Below are positions 28,217 to 36,954 of a stretch of 64,000 nucleotides of DNA, one piece after another (positions within the stretch are counted from its first letter, which is position 1; the number at the start of each line of letters is the position of its first letter). The stretch spans positions 62,001-126,000 of the forward strand of contig NZ_CP102282.1 in assembly GCF_025150745.1 (NCBI RefSeq), in the 5' to 3' direction. The position numbers and the translations under genes were made by a program. Source of the DNA: Eubacterium ventriosum (GTDB lineage Bacteria > Bacillota > Clostridia > Lachnospirales > Lachnospiraceae). Below the pieces are notes generated by a model. The model was not told the DNA's origin. It saw only the letters and a program-made list of their open reading frames with translations, and did no database searches.

Positions 28217-29197
28217 TTATTTAATTATGTTTGCTTTTTTAAAGTATTTATTCAAAATACTAATGTTGTTTTCATTTCCATCCTTTATTGTAATCTTCAG
28301 GTTATAATTTTCGTTATTAGGGATATATTCATATACTCCTTTAACCTTTGTCTTAGTGTACTTCTTTCCGTTCCAGCTATAGTACACCTGACTTGTAGTA
28401 TATTCAGTATCATTTATTTTTGTTACTGATTTTGGTATTGTAATCTCTGAAAAATCACCGCAGGTCTGTGGAAAATCATCCGGAATTTTTTTCTCATAAA
28501 GTAATGCTGATAAGCAAATTTCTTCACATCCGTCATTAACATTAACTGTTTTTCGATTCATTGGAACTCTTACAAGTTTTTTTCCGTCCTTTGTATAAAC
28601 CATTCCATTTATTGATTTATATTTTTTATCTTTTGCCATCACCTGAAGATTTTCCGCTTCACAATAGCTTGCCATTGCCGGTTCAAAAGCTGTATTAAAC
28701 TTTACTGTTTTAACATTTGAGCCTGACATTAATACTGCTGCTGAATAATCTTCATTAGAATCTAACATCACTTTAAGATTTCCCGGCATTGTTATTGTCT
28801 TTAATTTTTTACATTTTCCTAAAGCATTCTGACCGATTTTTCCAACCTTTTCAGGTATAGTTATATTCTTTATTTTTGTTCCGTAAAAACTATACTTTCC
28901 GATTTTTGTTACTGTACCTGAAATAGTAACCTTCTTCAGATTTTTACATTTGTAGAATGCTTTATCTGATACTGATGTCACACCCTTTCTTATTACAACC
29001 TTCTTAATTTTTTTGTTATTTTTGAAGGTCATTTTAGCCGGCATTTTTCCTTTTCCTTTAATAACCAATGTTCCCTTCTTAATAGAATAAGTTACATTAC
29101 TCTTTGCTTTTGCCGCATTAACACCCTGAGCCGGAATCAAACCAATTACCATTGTTAATGCTAGTATAACTCCTATTTTTTTGTACAATTTCTTCAT
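28217..29197 (-). CDS. secreted BspA-like leucine-rich-repeat protein
   Basis: 326 aa from ATG 29197, which follows GGAGG; the frame upstream of it has no site. Signal peptide (KKIGVILALTMVIGLIPAQGVNAAKA). From about residue 60 there are BspA-type (LRR_5) repeats: VSDKAFYKCKNLKKVTISG, IGKYSFYGTKIKNITIPE, IGQNALGKCKKLKTITMP. The C-terminus has no anchor motif. Such proteins are secreted and often involved in binding host or other surfaces; no target can be named. Confidence 0.88.
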   Translation of the reverse strand: MKKLYKKIGVILALTMVIGLIPAQGVNAAKAKSNVTYSIKKGTLVIKGKGKMPAKMTFKNNKKIKKVVIRKGVTSVSDKAFYKCKNLKKVTISGTVTKIGKYSFYGTKIKNITIPEKVGKIGQNALGKCKKLKTITMPGNLKVMLDSNEDYSAAVLMSGSNVKTVKFNTAFEPAMASYCEAENLQVMAKDKKYKSINGMVYTKDGKKLVRVPMNRKTVNVNDGCEEICLSALLYEKKIPDDFPQTCGDFSEITIPKSVTKINDTEYTTSQVYYSWNGKKYTKTKVKGVYEYIPNNENYNLKITIKDGNENNISILNKYFKKANIIK

Positions 29198-29292
29198 ATC
29201 CGTACCTCCTTGTTTTCTATACGATGCTTTCATATTTGCATCTATTTTGTTTTGTTATATATTAAACGAAAGTTTTTTATATTTTATTCCAT

Positions 29293-30441
29293 TTAATCCA
29301 TAACAGATTTATCTATACTATAAATATATGAATTTCTTAAGCCATCATTGATTATTGTTGCAAAAAATAACTTCGACCCTCTAATTTTAATTCCTTCAAT
29401 TTCAACATTTGACTTATTCAAAATAACTTTTTCATCGTTAAATCTTGGAACAGATATAACTGCAGTAGACTTCCAATTACCTGATTTGCTAATATTTGCA
29501 ATGCAATTATCCAAGTTATCTTTTCCAGATGATTGATATATATTTAAACCATTTGTTAATTCAATTCCCTGAAATGACTTTTGTGGATATGTTGTTTCAT
29601 CTGACTGCTTTATGAAATAATATTTCAAAGCTTTACTTAATATTGAATTCGACTTACATGACACTGTTTCTTCTTTATCAAGTGCTTTATTTACTTCAGT
29701 AAAATCATAACAACTATATTGTAAATTGCTTCCTGCTTTCGCCCATATAATTATATATTTAGAGTCTGTCGAAAGTGCAGCGTCACATCTTGTTAATGTT
29801 CCTATATTCTCTGGATTTCCATTACTTCCTGCTTTGTTAGCATAATTAATATATGTTAACCTGTGAAGAGATGTATAATTATATGTTTTATTTGCCTGAT
29901 ATTCGACTCTTGCAACTTGAACTGACCAATATGTGCTATCACTTATCTTATTTTCCTTGCTTGAAACTAATAAATAAGTTTTTCCATTATATTTATATAT
30001 TTCAAGTGTTTGCCCATGTCCACATTTATTTAATGTCATTTTACTCTCATAACTAGCTTTTTTTGTTGATTGGTCTATTTTCATTTTTAATATACTTATA
30101 GTTCCCTGACTTTGCTGGGTTACATAAATATATTTCTTTTCATCATCAATGCAAAAATTTTGAACACCTTTCTTTCCCAACAATCCTTCCAAAGAATATT
30201 CTGCAATTGCTGTTGTTTTTCTAACACTTGCTAAATAGTAACTATTAGCCGCTCTTGAATTGGTAATCATTAATCCTCTTTTTTGCATATACTGATTGTA
30301 ATCACTTAAAGTTTCAAAATCTCCTTCATCATAAATTTCTCCAAGTTGGCTATCACTCGCCATTATGTCATAACTCTTTCCCATTAACATTACACACAAC
30401 ACTAGCATTGATACCATTAACTTTTTCATCTTCTTGTTCAT
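29293..30441 (-). CDS. secreted helveticin-J-like protein (candidate class III bacteriocin family)
   Basis: 382 aa from ATG 30441 (AAGGAG upstream). A signal peptide ends near residue 29 (MGKSYDIMAS). The body resembles helveticin J as I remember it: GHGQTLEIY at 141-149 against its HTQTWEF, QVARVEY at 175-181 against QIARVDL, LTYINYANKAGSN at 195-207 against LSYLNRAGSN, DAALSTDSKYIII at 220-232 against EAAVSPDYTKFLI, and later GIELTNGLNIYQSSGK. The repeated strand pattern suggests a propeller. No immunity or ABC export gene is adjacent; the Sec signal would serve for export. Killing activity is inference. Confidence 0.65.
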   Translation of the reverse strand: MNKKMKKLMVSMLVLCVMLMGKSYDIMASDSQLGEIYDEGDFETLSDYNQYMQKRGLMITNSRAANSYYLASVRKTTAIAEYSLEGLLGKKGVQNFCIDDEKKYIYVTQQSQGTISILKMKIDQSTKKASYESKMTLNKCGHGQTLEIYKYNGKTYLLVSSKENKISDSTYWSVQVARVEYQANKTYNYTSLHRLTYINYANKAGSNGNPENIGTLTRCDAALSTDSKYIIIWAKAGSNLQYSCYDFTEVNKALDKEETVSCKSNSILSKALKYYFIKQSDETTYPQKSFQGIELTNGLNIYQSSGKDNLDNCIANISKSGNWKSTAVISVPRFNDEKVILNKSNVEIEGIKIRGSKLFFATIINDGLRNSYIYSIDKSVMD

Positions 30442-30783
30442 ACCTTTTTCTCCTTTCATTCTAAAAATTTTATTGATAATTGCCTAATTGCTATATTTTT
30501 TCTATCACTTTCTCTCTCTATTTTTCTCTCTTATTAATTACAACGTATGAGAAAGAAAAAAGTGACAACTTTTTTAATTTATATTTTGTTTAGTTTTTTG
30601 TCTTATTTTGTGTTATTTTTCTTCTATAATGACATTATGGTTCTTTTACTTATATTTAACAAAATATTCTCACTTTAAAATGGTAAATATGTTAATATAT
30701 ATTGTATAAGTTCTAATAAATGAAATATTAAAATTAAACATACAAATCAATCATAAAAATATTTGTAAATAGGAGGTGTTTTT
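30442..30783. other. AT-rich intergenic region between divergent genes
   Basis: No coding potential. It is extremely AT-rich with C/T-rich and A-rich patches. It must carry the promoters of the helveticin-like gene and of the PLC-like gene, but I could not pair -35 and -10 boxes convincingly (a TATAAT occurs near 30626-30631 on the plus strand). Confidence 0.5.
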
Positions 30784-31587
30784 ATGCCATCTGCATATGC
30801 ACATTATAAATTTGGAAAAATGGTAATTCCCGGATTACCAAAAGATATAAAGAATGTTATTAAGAAATATCCCGCTCCGTTTAAGGCAGGGTTACAGGGA
30901 CCAGATTTTCTATTTTATTACAGGGCTTTTTCGAAAAATAAAACTAATCAGATAGGCGTTTCTATTCATCATAAAGATTTTTATCCTTTTATGACACACG
31001 CCGTTAAGATTGTAAATAAATATGGAAAAAACAGTTCGCAGTACAGTTACCTTTTAGGACTTATTTGTCACTATGTATTGGACAAAAACTGTCATCCTTA
31101 TGTTAATGTAACAATGGATGAAACCGATTGTGGGCACATTGAAATTGAGGGTGCTTTTGAGCATAAGCTTCTTGTTGAAGACGGATATACTCCTGAAAGT
31201 TTTCCTATGCACCATTTAATTCCAACTAAGGAAAGTGTTGCTGAAAGTATGTCACCTTTTTATAATCAGATTTCAACATACACAATTCACGCTTCACTTA
31301 AATGGATGTATATAATCAAGAAGTTCTTTGTTGCGCCACATAAAGCAAAAAGGACATGCATTGATTTATTAATGCATGCCACTTTTCATTATAAAAGTTT
31401 ATATGGCCACGTTGTTGAACCTGACAGTAATCCTAAATGTGAACATCACTTAGATTACTTGTACGAATTGTTTGAAAACTCTGCGACTGAAGCAGTTTAT
31501 TTAATTCAAAATTTCAATAATGCTTTATACGGAGATGTGTTGTCAAACAAATTTCGTTATGATTTTAGCGGAGCTCTTTATTTTTAA
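30784..31587 (+). CDS. zinc-dependent phospholipase C-like protein
   Basis: 267 aa matching the Zn_dep_PLPC fold: MPSAYAHYKFG at the start, GLQGPDFLFYY near 37-47, HHKDF near 60, and a helix with GLICHYVLDKNCHPYV near 95-110, giving the spaced His/Asp ligands of the family. No signal peptide is seen, unlike the secreted toxins of the family, so a cytoplasmic or unknown role is likely. AGGAGG precedes the ATG. The last 23 bases overlap the LacI gene tail to tail. Confidence 0.8.
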   Translation: MPSAYAHYKFGKMVIPGLPKDIKNVIKKYPAPFKAGLQGPDFLFYYRAFSKNKTNQIGVSIHHKDFYPFMTHAVKIVNKYGKNSSQYSYLLGLICHYVLDKNCHPYVNVTMDETDCGHIEIEGAFEHKLLVEDGYTPESFPMHHLIPTKESVAESMSPFYNQISTYTIHASLKWMYIIKKFFVAPHKAKRTCIDLLMHATFHYKSLYGHVVEPDSNPKCEHHLDYLYELFENSATEAVYLIQNFNNALYGDVLSNKFRYDFSGALYF

Positions 31588-32575
31588 CAGGTCCGCATGA
31601 TTCTCTTTCAACTAACTCACAAGGCATTTTTACATTCAATGGAGTTGTTATGCTACAGTTAGTAGCTCCAAAAAGGAAGTTGGCACCATACTGTCCCATA
31701 TCATATGCAGGTGCATGTATGGTTGTCAATGTTGGAGTTGTATAATTACAAATCTGTGCATCATCAAATCCAATAACTGAAATATCTTCAGGAATCTTTA
31801 ATCCGTTTTCTTTAATAGCCTTCATTGCTCCAAATGCAATATAATCACTTGCCGCAAATACGGCTGTTGGCATATCTTTGGACTGAATAAATTCACTCAT
31901 CATACTATATCCTGATTCAATGGAATATTGTCCTTCTTTTAAATATTTGTCATAATCAAGACCATGTTCTGAACAATATTTTACATATTCCTTAATTCTT
32001 TCATCATCAAAAACTTCATCAGTATCTAAAATTTCTCGTCCGCCTAAAAATCCAATCTTTGTATGACCTAGTTTTGTAAGATAACTCATTGCTTTATTTA
32101 CTGCATATTCAAAGTCTAATGTAAATGATGTAACACTATAATCTGCTACAGGCATATCTAAGAATACAATATTTTTAGATATTCTCTTTAATTCTTTCAC
32201 TTCTTTTTTGCTAAACTTTCCAATGCAGATAAGTCCATTAATATTTTCAAGATAATCCATATAATTAACATCTGTCTTGAAAGCTCTTACTATCTGAATA
32301 CAATTTTTTATACAAAAATCTTCAATACCATTACGAACTGAAAGATAATATGTATCCTGAAGTTCCTGCTCTGCTGAAAACCACTGAACAATACCCAATC
32401 TGAATGTGGCCTTTGTACTTCTTCCTACTTTTTTGTAGTTTAATTTTTTTGCAGCATCAATTACTTTCTGCTTAGTTTCCATCGTTGTACTTAAAGATGA
32501 ATCATTATTAAGTATTCTTGAAACTGTTGTAATACTTACTCCTGCCATTTCAGCAATATCTTTTATTGTTGCCAT
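31565..32575 (-). CDS. LacI/GalR family transcriptional regulator
   Basis: 336 aa from ATG 32575 (MATIKDIAEMAGVSITTVSRILNN), which has GGAG upstream; the 17-codon extension is not supported. The N-terminal helix-turn-helix plus hinge are complete, followed by a periplasmic-binding-like sugar domain (VIGFDDAQICNYTTPTLTTIHAP). It is divergent from galK, so it very probably controls galKTM in response to galactose. Confidence 0.92.
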   Translation of the reverse strand: MATIKDIAEMAGVSITTVSRILNNDSSLSTTMETKQKVIDAAKKLNYKKVGRSTKATFRLGIVQWFSAEQELQDTYYLSVRNGIEDFCIKNCIQIVRAFKTDVNYMDYLENINGLICIGKFSKKEVKELKRISKNIVFLDMPVADYSVTSFTLDFEYAVNKAMSYLTKLGHTKIGFLGGREILDTDEVFDDERIKEYVKYCSEHGLDYDKYLKEGQYSIESGYSMMSEFIQSKDMPTAVFAASDYIAFGAMKAIKENGLKIPEDISVIGFDDAQICNYTTPTLTTIHAPAYDMGQYGANFLFGATNCSITTPLNVKMPCELVERESCGPVKNKELR

Positions 32576-32696
32576 TTCTTCTCTCCATTCTTCCATTCTA
32601 TATAAGATTACAATCCATGTAATCAAACTTTCGGTATTTTCTGCTTAAATTTAATGCTATTCTATAGTAATAAACTTTCATAGATTTTGCAATACT

Positions 32697-32880
32697 TTTT
32701 ACTAAAGTTTTACTTTTTCTTTTACCGAATCGTTTTTATTTATTTTTCCCTTATTCACTTGTTACAGTTTTTGATTCGACTATTTGTGCAATATATTCAA
32801 ACTTTATTTTTTTATCAAAAAACTATTGATATTTTACTAAAAAAGTTATACATTTTAGTTAAACAAATTTTACAGTAAAA
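32697..32880. promoter_or_regulatory. cluster of TTTTAC half-sites in the lacI-galK region
   Basis: TTTTAC occurs at 32697, 32708, 32720, 32832 and 32868; the last forms a 13-bp palindrome TTTTAC-A-GTAAAA (32868-32880) just after the galK transcription start. The cluster is a candidate operator for the adjacent LacI protein. Confidence 0.45.
32826..32854 (+). promoter_or_regulatory. galK promoter
   Basis: TTGATA, 17-base spacer, TACATT, about 60 bases before the galK start. Confidence 0.6.
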
Positions 32881-32915
32881 GCGAAGTAATATTTTTATGT
32901 ATCGGGAGGTTTTCA

Positions 32916-34199
32916 ATGACAAACGTAACAACATTAAAGAATCAGTTTTTGAATAATGAACACGATAGCACATTGGCTGATTTATATTATGATGATGCAG
33001 AAATGATTAAATACCAGAAAGAAAGATATGTTAATGCATTAGATAAATATATAGAGCTTTTCGGTGAAGAGAACGTTGACATTTATAGTGCACCGGGAAG
33101 AACTGAAGTAGGTGGTAATCATACAGACCATCAGCACGGTATGGTTTTGGCCGCCTCTGTTAACTTAGATGCAATTGCAATTGTTGGAAATAATGACAAA
33201 AATACTATTGAACTTTTTTCTGAAGGTTATTCACCATTAAGCATTAGTCTTGACAACATTGCTGTTAACGAAGCAGAATTTGGTACTACTTCTGCTTTAA
33301 TTAAAGGTGTTATTGCAGGAATGAACGACCACGGTTACAAAACAGGTCCTTTTAAGGCATACGTTACAAGCGATGTTTTAAATGGTGCAGGTCTTTCTTC
33401 TTCAGCAGCATTTGAAGCAATTATCGGAACTATTCTTTCAGGTTTATATAACGATATGAAAGTTTCTCCAATTGATATAGCAATTATTGGTCAGTATGCT
33501 GAGAATGTATTCTTCGGAAAACCTTGTGGTCTTATGGATCAGATGGCTTGCTCAGTTGGTGGATTTGTACATATTGATTTTAAAGATCCTGCTAATCCTA
33601 TTGTTGAAAAAGTTGATTTCGACATTGCAGATAAGGGTTACAGCCTTTGTATAGTTGATACTAAAGGTTCACACGCAGACTTAACAGATGACTACTCTGC
33701 CATTCCTAAAGAAATGAAAGAAGTTGCAGCTTTATTTGGGAAAGAATTTTTAAATGATATTCCGGCTGAAGAATTTTTCAATAAACTTCCTGAGATTTTC
33801 AGAAAAGTTGGAGACAGAAATATTTTGAGAGCTATGCATTTCTTTAAGGACAATGAACGTGTTCAGAAAGAAGTTGACGCTTTAAAAGCTGATGACTTTG
33901 ACACATTTTTATCTTTAATTAAGGAATCAGGAGATTCTTCTTACAAGCGTCTCCAGAATATTTATTCTAACCATGATTTCCAGAACCAGCCTGTTTCAAT
34001 AGGTATTGCAATTAGTGAAAATGTTTTAGGAAACAATGGTGTATGCAGAGTACACGGTGGTGGTTTTGCCGGCACTATACAGGCTTTTGTTAAAACTGAT
34101 TTTGTACCTGAGTATAAGAAAGCTACAGAAAGTATTTTCGGTGAAGGTGCATGTCATGTATTAAAGATTAGAAAGTATGGAGGTGTTAAAGTATTATGA
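32916..34199 (+). CDS. galK: galactokinase
   Basis: Phosphorylates galactose at C1. 427 aa, GHMP kinase. The galactose-binding GRTEVGGNHTDHQHG is near residues 62-76 (here GRTEVGG instead of the usual GRVNLIG, an Enterococcus/Clostridia-type variant). The ATP loop LNGAGLSSSAAFE is near 156-168, and the third motif GVCRVHGGGFAGT is near 379-391. GGGAGG precedes ATG. Overlaps galT by four bases (ATGA). Confidence 0.95.
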   Translation: MTNVTTLKNQFLNNEHDSTLADLYYDDAEMIKYQKERYVNALDKYIELFGEENVDIYSAPGRTEVGGNHTDHQHGMVLAASVNLDAIAIVGNNDKNTIELFSEGYSPLSISLDNIAVNEAEFGTTSALIKGVIAGMNDHGYKTGPFKAYVTSDVLNGAGLSSSAAFEAIIGTILSGLYNDMKVSPIDIAIIGQYAENVFFGKPCGLMDQMACSVGGFVHIDFKDPANPIVEKVDFDIADKGYSLCIVDTKGSHADLTDDYSAIPKEMKEVAALFGKEFLNDIPAEEFFNKLPEIFRKVGDRNILRAMHFFKDNERVQKEVDALKADDFDTFLSLIKESGDSSYKRLQNIYSNHDFQNQPVSIGIAISENVLGNNGVCRVHGGGFAGTIQAFVKTDFVPEYKKATESIFGEGACHVLKIRKYGGVKVL

Positions 34200-35701
34200 T
34201 TAACGTCTCAGAATTAGATAAAAATATAAAAAAATTAGTACAGTATGGTATTAATTCAGGTTTAATTCCTGAATCAGAAAGAAATTATTCAACTAATATG
34301 ATTTTGGATGCTTTTGGCAAAGATGATTACTCTGATCCTGATATTTCAGGTGAGGAGATTAATCTTGACAATATATTAGATAACCTTTTGGATATTGCCT
34401 GTGAAATGAAGCTTATTGAAGACTCTATTACTTACAGAGACCTTTTTGATACAAAGCTTATGAATTTCATAATGCCACGTCCTTCACAGGTTTCAGAAAT
34501 CTTTTGGAAAAAATATAGCAATTCTCCGAAAGAAGCAACCGATTTCTACTATGATTTTTCTACAAAAACTAATTACATTCGAAAATCACGAGTAGAAAAG
34601 GATTTAAAATGGACTGTTCCTTCACAGTACGGTGAAATTGACATTACTGTTAATTTATCAAAGCCGGAAAAAGATCCTAAAGCTATTGCAGCCGCAGGAA
34701 AAGCTGCTTCATCTTCTTATCCGAAGTGTCAGCTTTGTATGGAAAATGAAGGATATGCAGGTCGTGTAAATCATCCTGCAAGACAGAACCATAGAATCAT
34801 TCCTATTACTATCAATGATTCAAACTGGGGATTTCAGTATTCTCCATATGTTTATTATAACGAACATTGCATAGTATTTAACGGACAGCATGTACCAATG
34901 AAGATAGATAAAGCAGCTTTTAGAAAATTATTTGATTTTGTTAAGCTCTTTCCTCATTATTTTCTTGGTTCAAATGCAGACCTTCCAATTGTTGGAGGTT
35001 CAATTTTAAGTCACGACCATTTCCAGGGGGGTAATTATACTTTTGCCATGGCAAAGGCTGATATTATCAAAGAATTTTCAGTTGATGGTTTTGACGATGT
35101 TAAATGTGGTATTGTAAAATGGCCTTTATCAGTTATCAGATTACAGTCAAAAGACAGTGACAGAATAATTGAACTTGCCGACCATATTTTGAAGGCTTGG
35201 AGAGGCTACACTGATGAGGATGCATTTATTTATGCTGAAACTGACGGAACACCACACAATACCATAACTCCTATTGCAAGATTTAAGGATGGTATGTTTG
35301 AACTTGATTTAGCATTAAGAAATAACATTACTACAGAAGAACATCCTTTAGGTGTATATCACCCACACGAAGAACTTCACCATATTAAGAAAGAGAATAT
35401 TGGTTTAATTGAAGTTATGGGTCTTGCAGTACTTCCATCAAGATTAAAAGGCGAGATGAATTTACTTGCTGAATATATTCTTGAAGGAAAAGATATTCGC
35501 GAAAACGAAGCTATTGAGAAACATGCCGATTGGGCATACGATTTTCTTGCCAACTATGATGACGTTAATAAAGATAATGTTATGGACATTATTCAAGCAG
35601 AAATTGGAAAAGTTTTCGTAAAAGTTTTAGAAGACGCAGGCGTTTACAAATGTACACCTGACGGCTTAGAAGCATTTTTGAGATTTATTAAAACTTTATA
35701 G
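34196..35701 (+). CDS. galT: UDP-glucose--hexose-1-phosphate uridylyltransferase, class II
   Basis: Exchanges UMP between UDP-glucose and galactose-1-phosphate. 501 aa, the long Firmicutes GalT2 class. Segments YPKCQLCMENEGYAGR, NEHCIVFNGQHVPM, VGGSILSHDHFQGG (the catalytic His region) and HNTITPIARF are typical. Its ATG overlaps the galK stop (ATGA), so translation is coupled. Confidence 0.95.
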   Translation: MINVSELDKNIKKLVQYGINSGLIPESERNYSTNMILDAFGKDDYSDPDISGEEINLDNILDNLLDIACEMKLIEDSITYRDLFDTKLMNFIMPRPSQVSEIFWKKYSNSPKEATDFYYDFSTKTNYIRKSRVEKDLKWTVPSQYGEIDITVNLSKPEKDPKAIAAAGKAASSSYPKCQLCMENEGYAGRVNHPARQNHRIIPITINDSNWGFQYSPYVYYNEHCIVFNGQHVPMKIDKAAFRKLFDFVKLFPHYFLGSNADLPIVGGSILSHDHFQGGNYTFAMAKADIIKEFSVDGFDDVKCGIVKWPLSVIRLQSKDSDRIIELADHILKAWRGYTDEDAFIYAETDGTPHNTITPIARFKDGMFELDLALRNNITTEEHPLGVYHPHEELHHIKKENIGLIEVMGLAVLPSRLKGEMNLLAEYILEGKDIRENEAIEKHADWAYDFLANYDDVNKDNVMDIIQAEIGKVFVKVLEDAGVYKCTPDGLEAFLRFIKTL

Positions 35702-35723
35702 TTTTATTTCTATATTTGTTAAC

Positions 35724-35784
35724 ATAGGCAAAACTACTTTTTCATTCCCTCCCCTTTTTCATATTTTCTCGTAGTTTTGCCTAT
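35724..35784 (+). promoter_or_regulatory. galT-galM intergenic inverted repeat
   Basis: ATAGGCAAAACTAC (35724-35737) and its exact complement GTAGTTTTGCCTAT (35771-35784) flank a 33-base pyrimidine-rich loop. The stem is followed by TAAAAATTAGGAGG, the galM ribosome site. It could terminate part of the galKT transcript or shape galM translation. Confidence 0.55.
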
Positions 35785-35804
35785 TAAAAATTAGGAGGAT
35801 TATA

Positions 35805-36833
35805 ATGACAGTTAAAGATTTTGGAATTACAAAAGATGGTATTGCTACTAAGCTTTACACCTTAAAAAATAATAATTTAGAAATTAGTGTAACTGATTTT
35901 GGTTCAACTCTTGTAAGCATTGTTGTTCCTGACAGAAATAACAAGCCTACAGACATCGTTTTAGGATATGATGATGTATCAGGCTATGAAACAGATGACG
36001 GATATTACTTTGGTTGTAATGTTGGAAGATGCGCCAACAGAATAGCTAAAGGACATTTCGTGCTAAATAACACAGAATACAATCTTGATATTAATAACGG
36101 ACCAAATAACCTTCACAGTGGTCTTAATCCATATTCTAAACGTGTATGGACAGTGGAAAATCAGAATGACACTTCAATTACTTTTTCACTTGAAAGCCCA
36201 CATATGGATCAGGGATTTCCCGGAGCCTTAAAGATGTATGTTACTTACGAATTGTTGGAAGATGGCTTTAAGATTAACTACAATGCTACTCCTGACAAGG
36301 ATACTATTATTAACGTGACTAACCATTCTTATTTTAATTTAAATGGCGAAGGTTCAGGTACTGTTTTAAATCACAGTGTAAAAATATATGCAGACAGCTT
36401 TACTCCTGCTGACGAAACATCAATTCCTACAGGCGAGATTGAAGCTGTAAAAGACACTCCAATGGATTTTAATAATTTTAAAACTATTGGCCAGGATATT
36501 AATAAAAACTACATTCCTTTAAAATATGCTAACGGATATGACCATAACTGGATTACAGATCCTACTGATTCTAAGCTTCACAATATTGTGGATGCTGTAG
36601 GTGATGTTTCGGGAATAGAAATGAAGATTTCTACTAATTGTCCGGGTGTTCAGATGTACACAGCCAACTTTGTTGAGAATGTAAAAGGTAAAAAAGACCA
36701 CATTTACAATGTTAGAGAAGCTGTTTGTTTTGAACCACAGTATTATCCCGATGCTATTAATCATGATAACTTTGTAAGCCCTGTATGCAAGGCAGGATGC
36801 ACATATAACAAAGATATCATTTATAAGTTTTAA
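35805..36833 (+). CDS. galM: aldose 1-epimerase (galactose mutarotase)
   Basis: Interconverts alpha and beta galactose before GalK. 342 aa. Motifs: GCNVGRCANRIAKG, NNGPNNLHSG (catalytic His), NVTNHSYFNLNGEG (second catalytic His), YDHNW, and the catalytic Glu in AVCFEPQYYPDAIN. AGGAGG precedes the ATG. Third gene of the galactose operon. Confidence 0.95.
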   Translation: MTVKDFGITKDGIATKLYTLKNNNLEISVTDFGSTLVSIVVPDRNNKPTDIVLGYDDVSGYETDDGYYFGCNVGRCANRIAKGHFVLNNTEYNLDINNGPNNLHSGLNPYSKRVWTVENQNDTSITFSLESPHMDQGFPGALKMYVTYELLEDGFKINYNATPDKDTIINVTNHSYFNLNGEGSGTVLNHSVKIYADSFTPADETSIPTGEIEAVKDTPMDFNNFKTIGQDINKNYIPLKYANGYDHNWITDPTDSKLHNIVDAVGDVSGIEMKISTNCPGVQMYTANFVENVKGKKDHIYNVREAVCFEPQYYPDAINHDNFVSPVCKAGCTYNKDIIYKF

Positions 36834-36840
36834 CAGAAAA

Positions 36841-36884
36841 AGCATGTATCAACTTTTTTGTTCTCCTTTACGTTGATACATGCT
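36841..36884. terminator. bidirectional terminator between galM and GH25 lysozyme
   Basis: AGCATGTATCAAC and GTTGATACATGCT form a perfect 13-bp stem; A-runs before and T-runs after make it work for galM (plus) and the lysozyme gene (minus). Confidence 0.85.
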
Positions 36885-36954
36885 TTTCTTATTGCATAAT
36901 TACCGTTTCAAATCTTCTTGCCAAACCTGTGCTTACACAGATTAATCTATGTAA

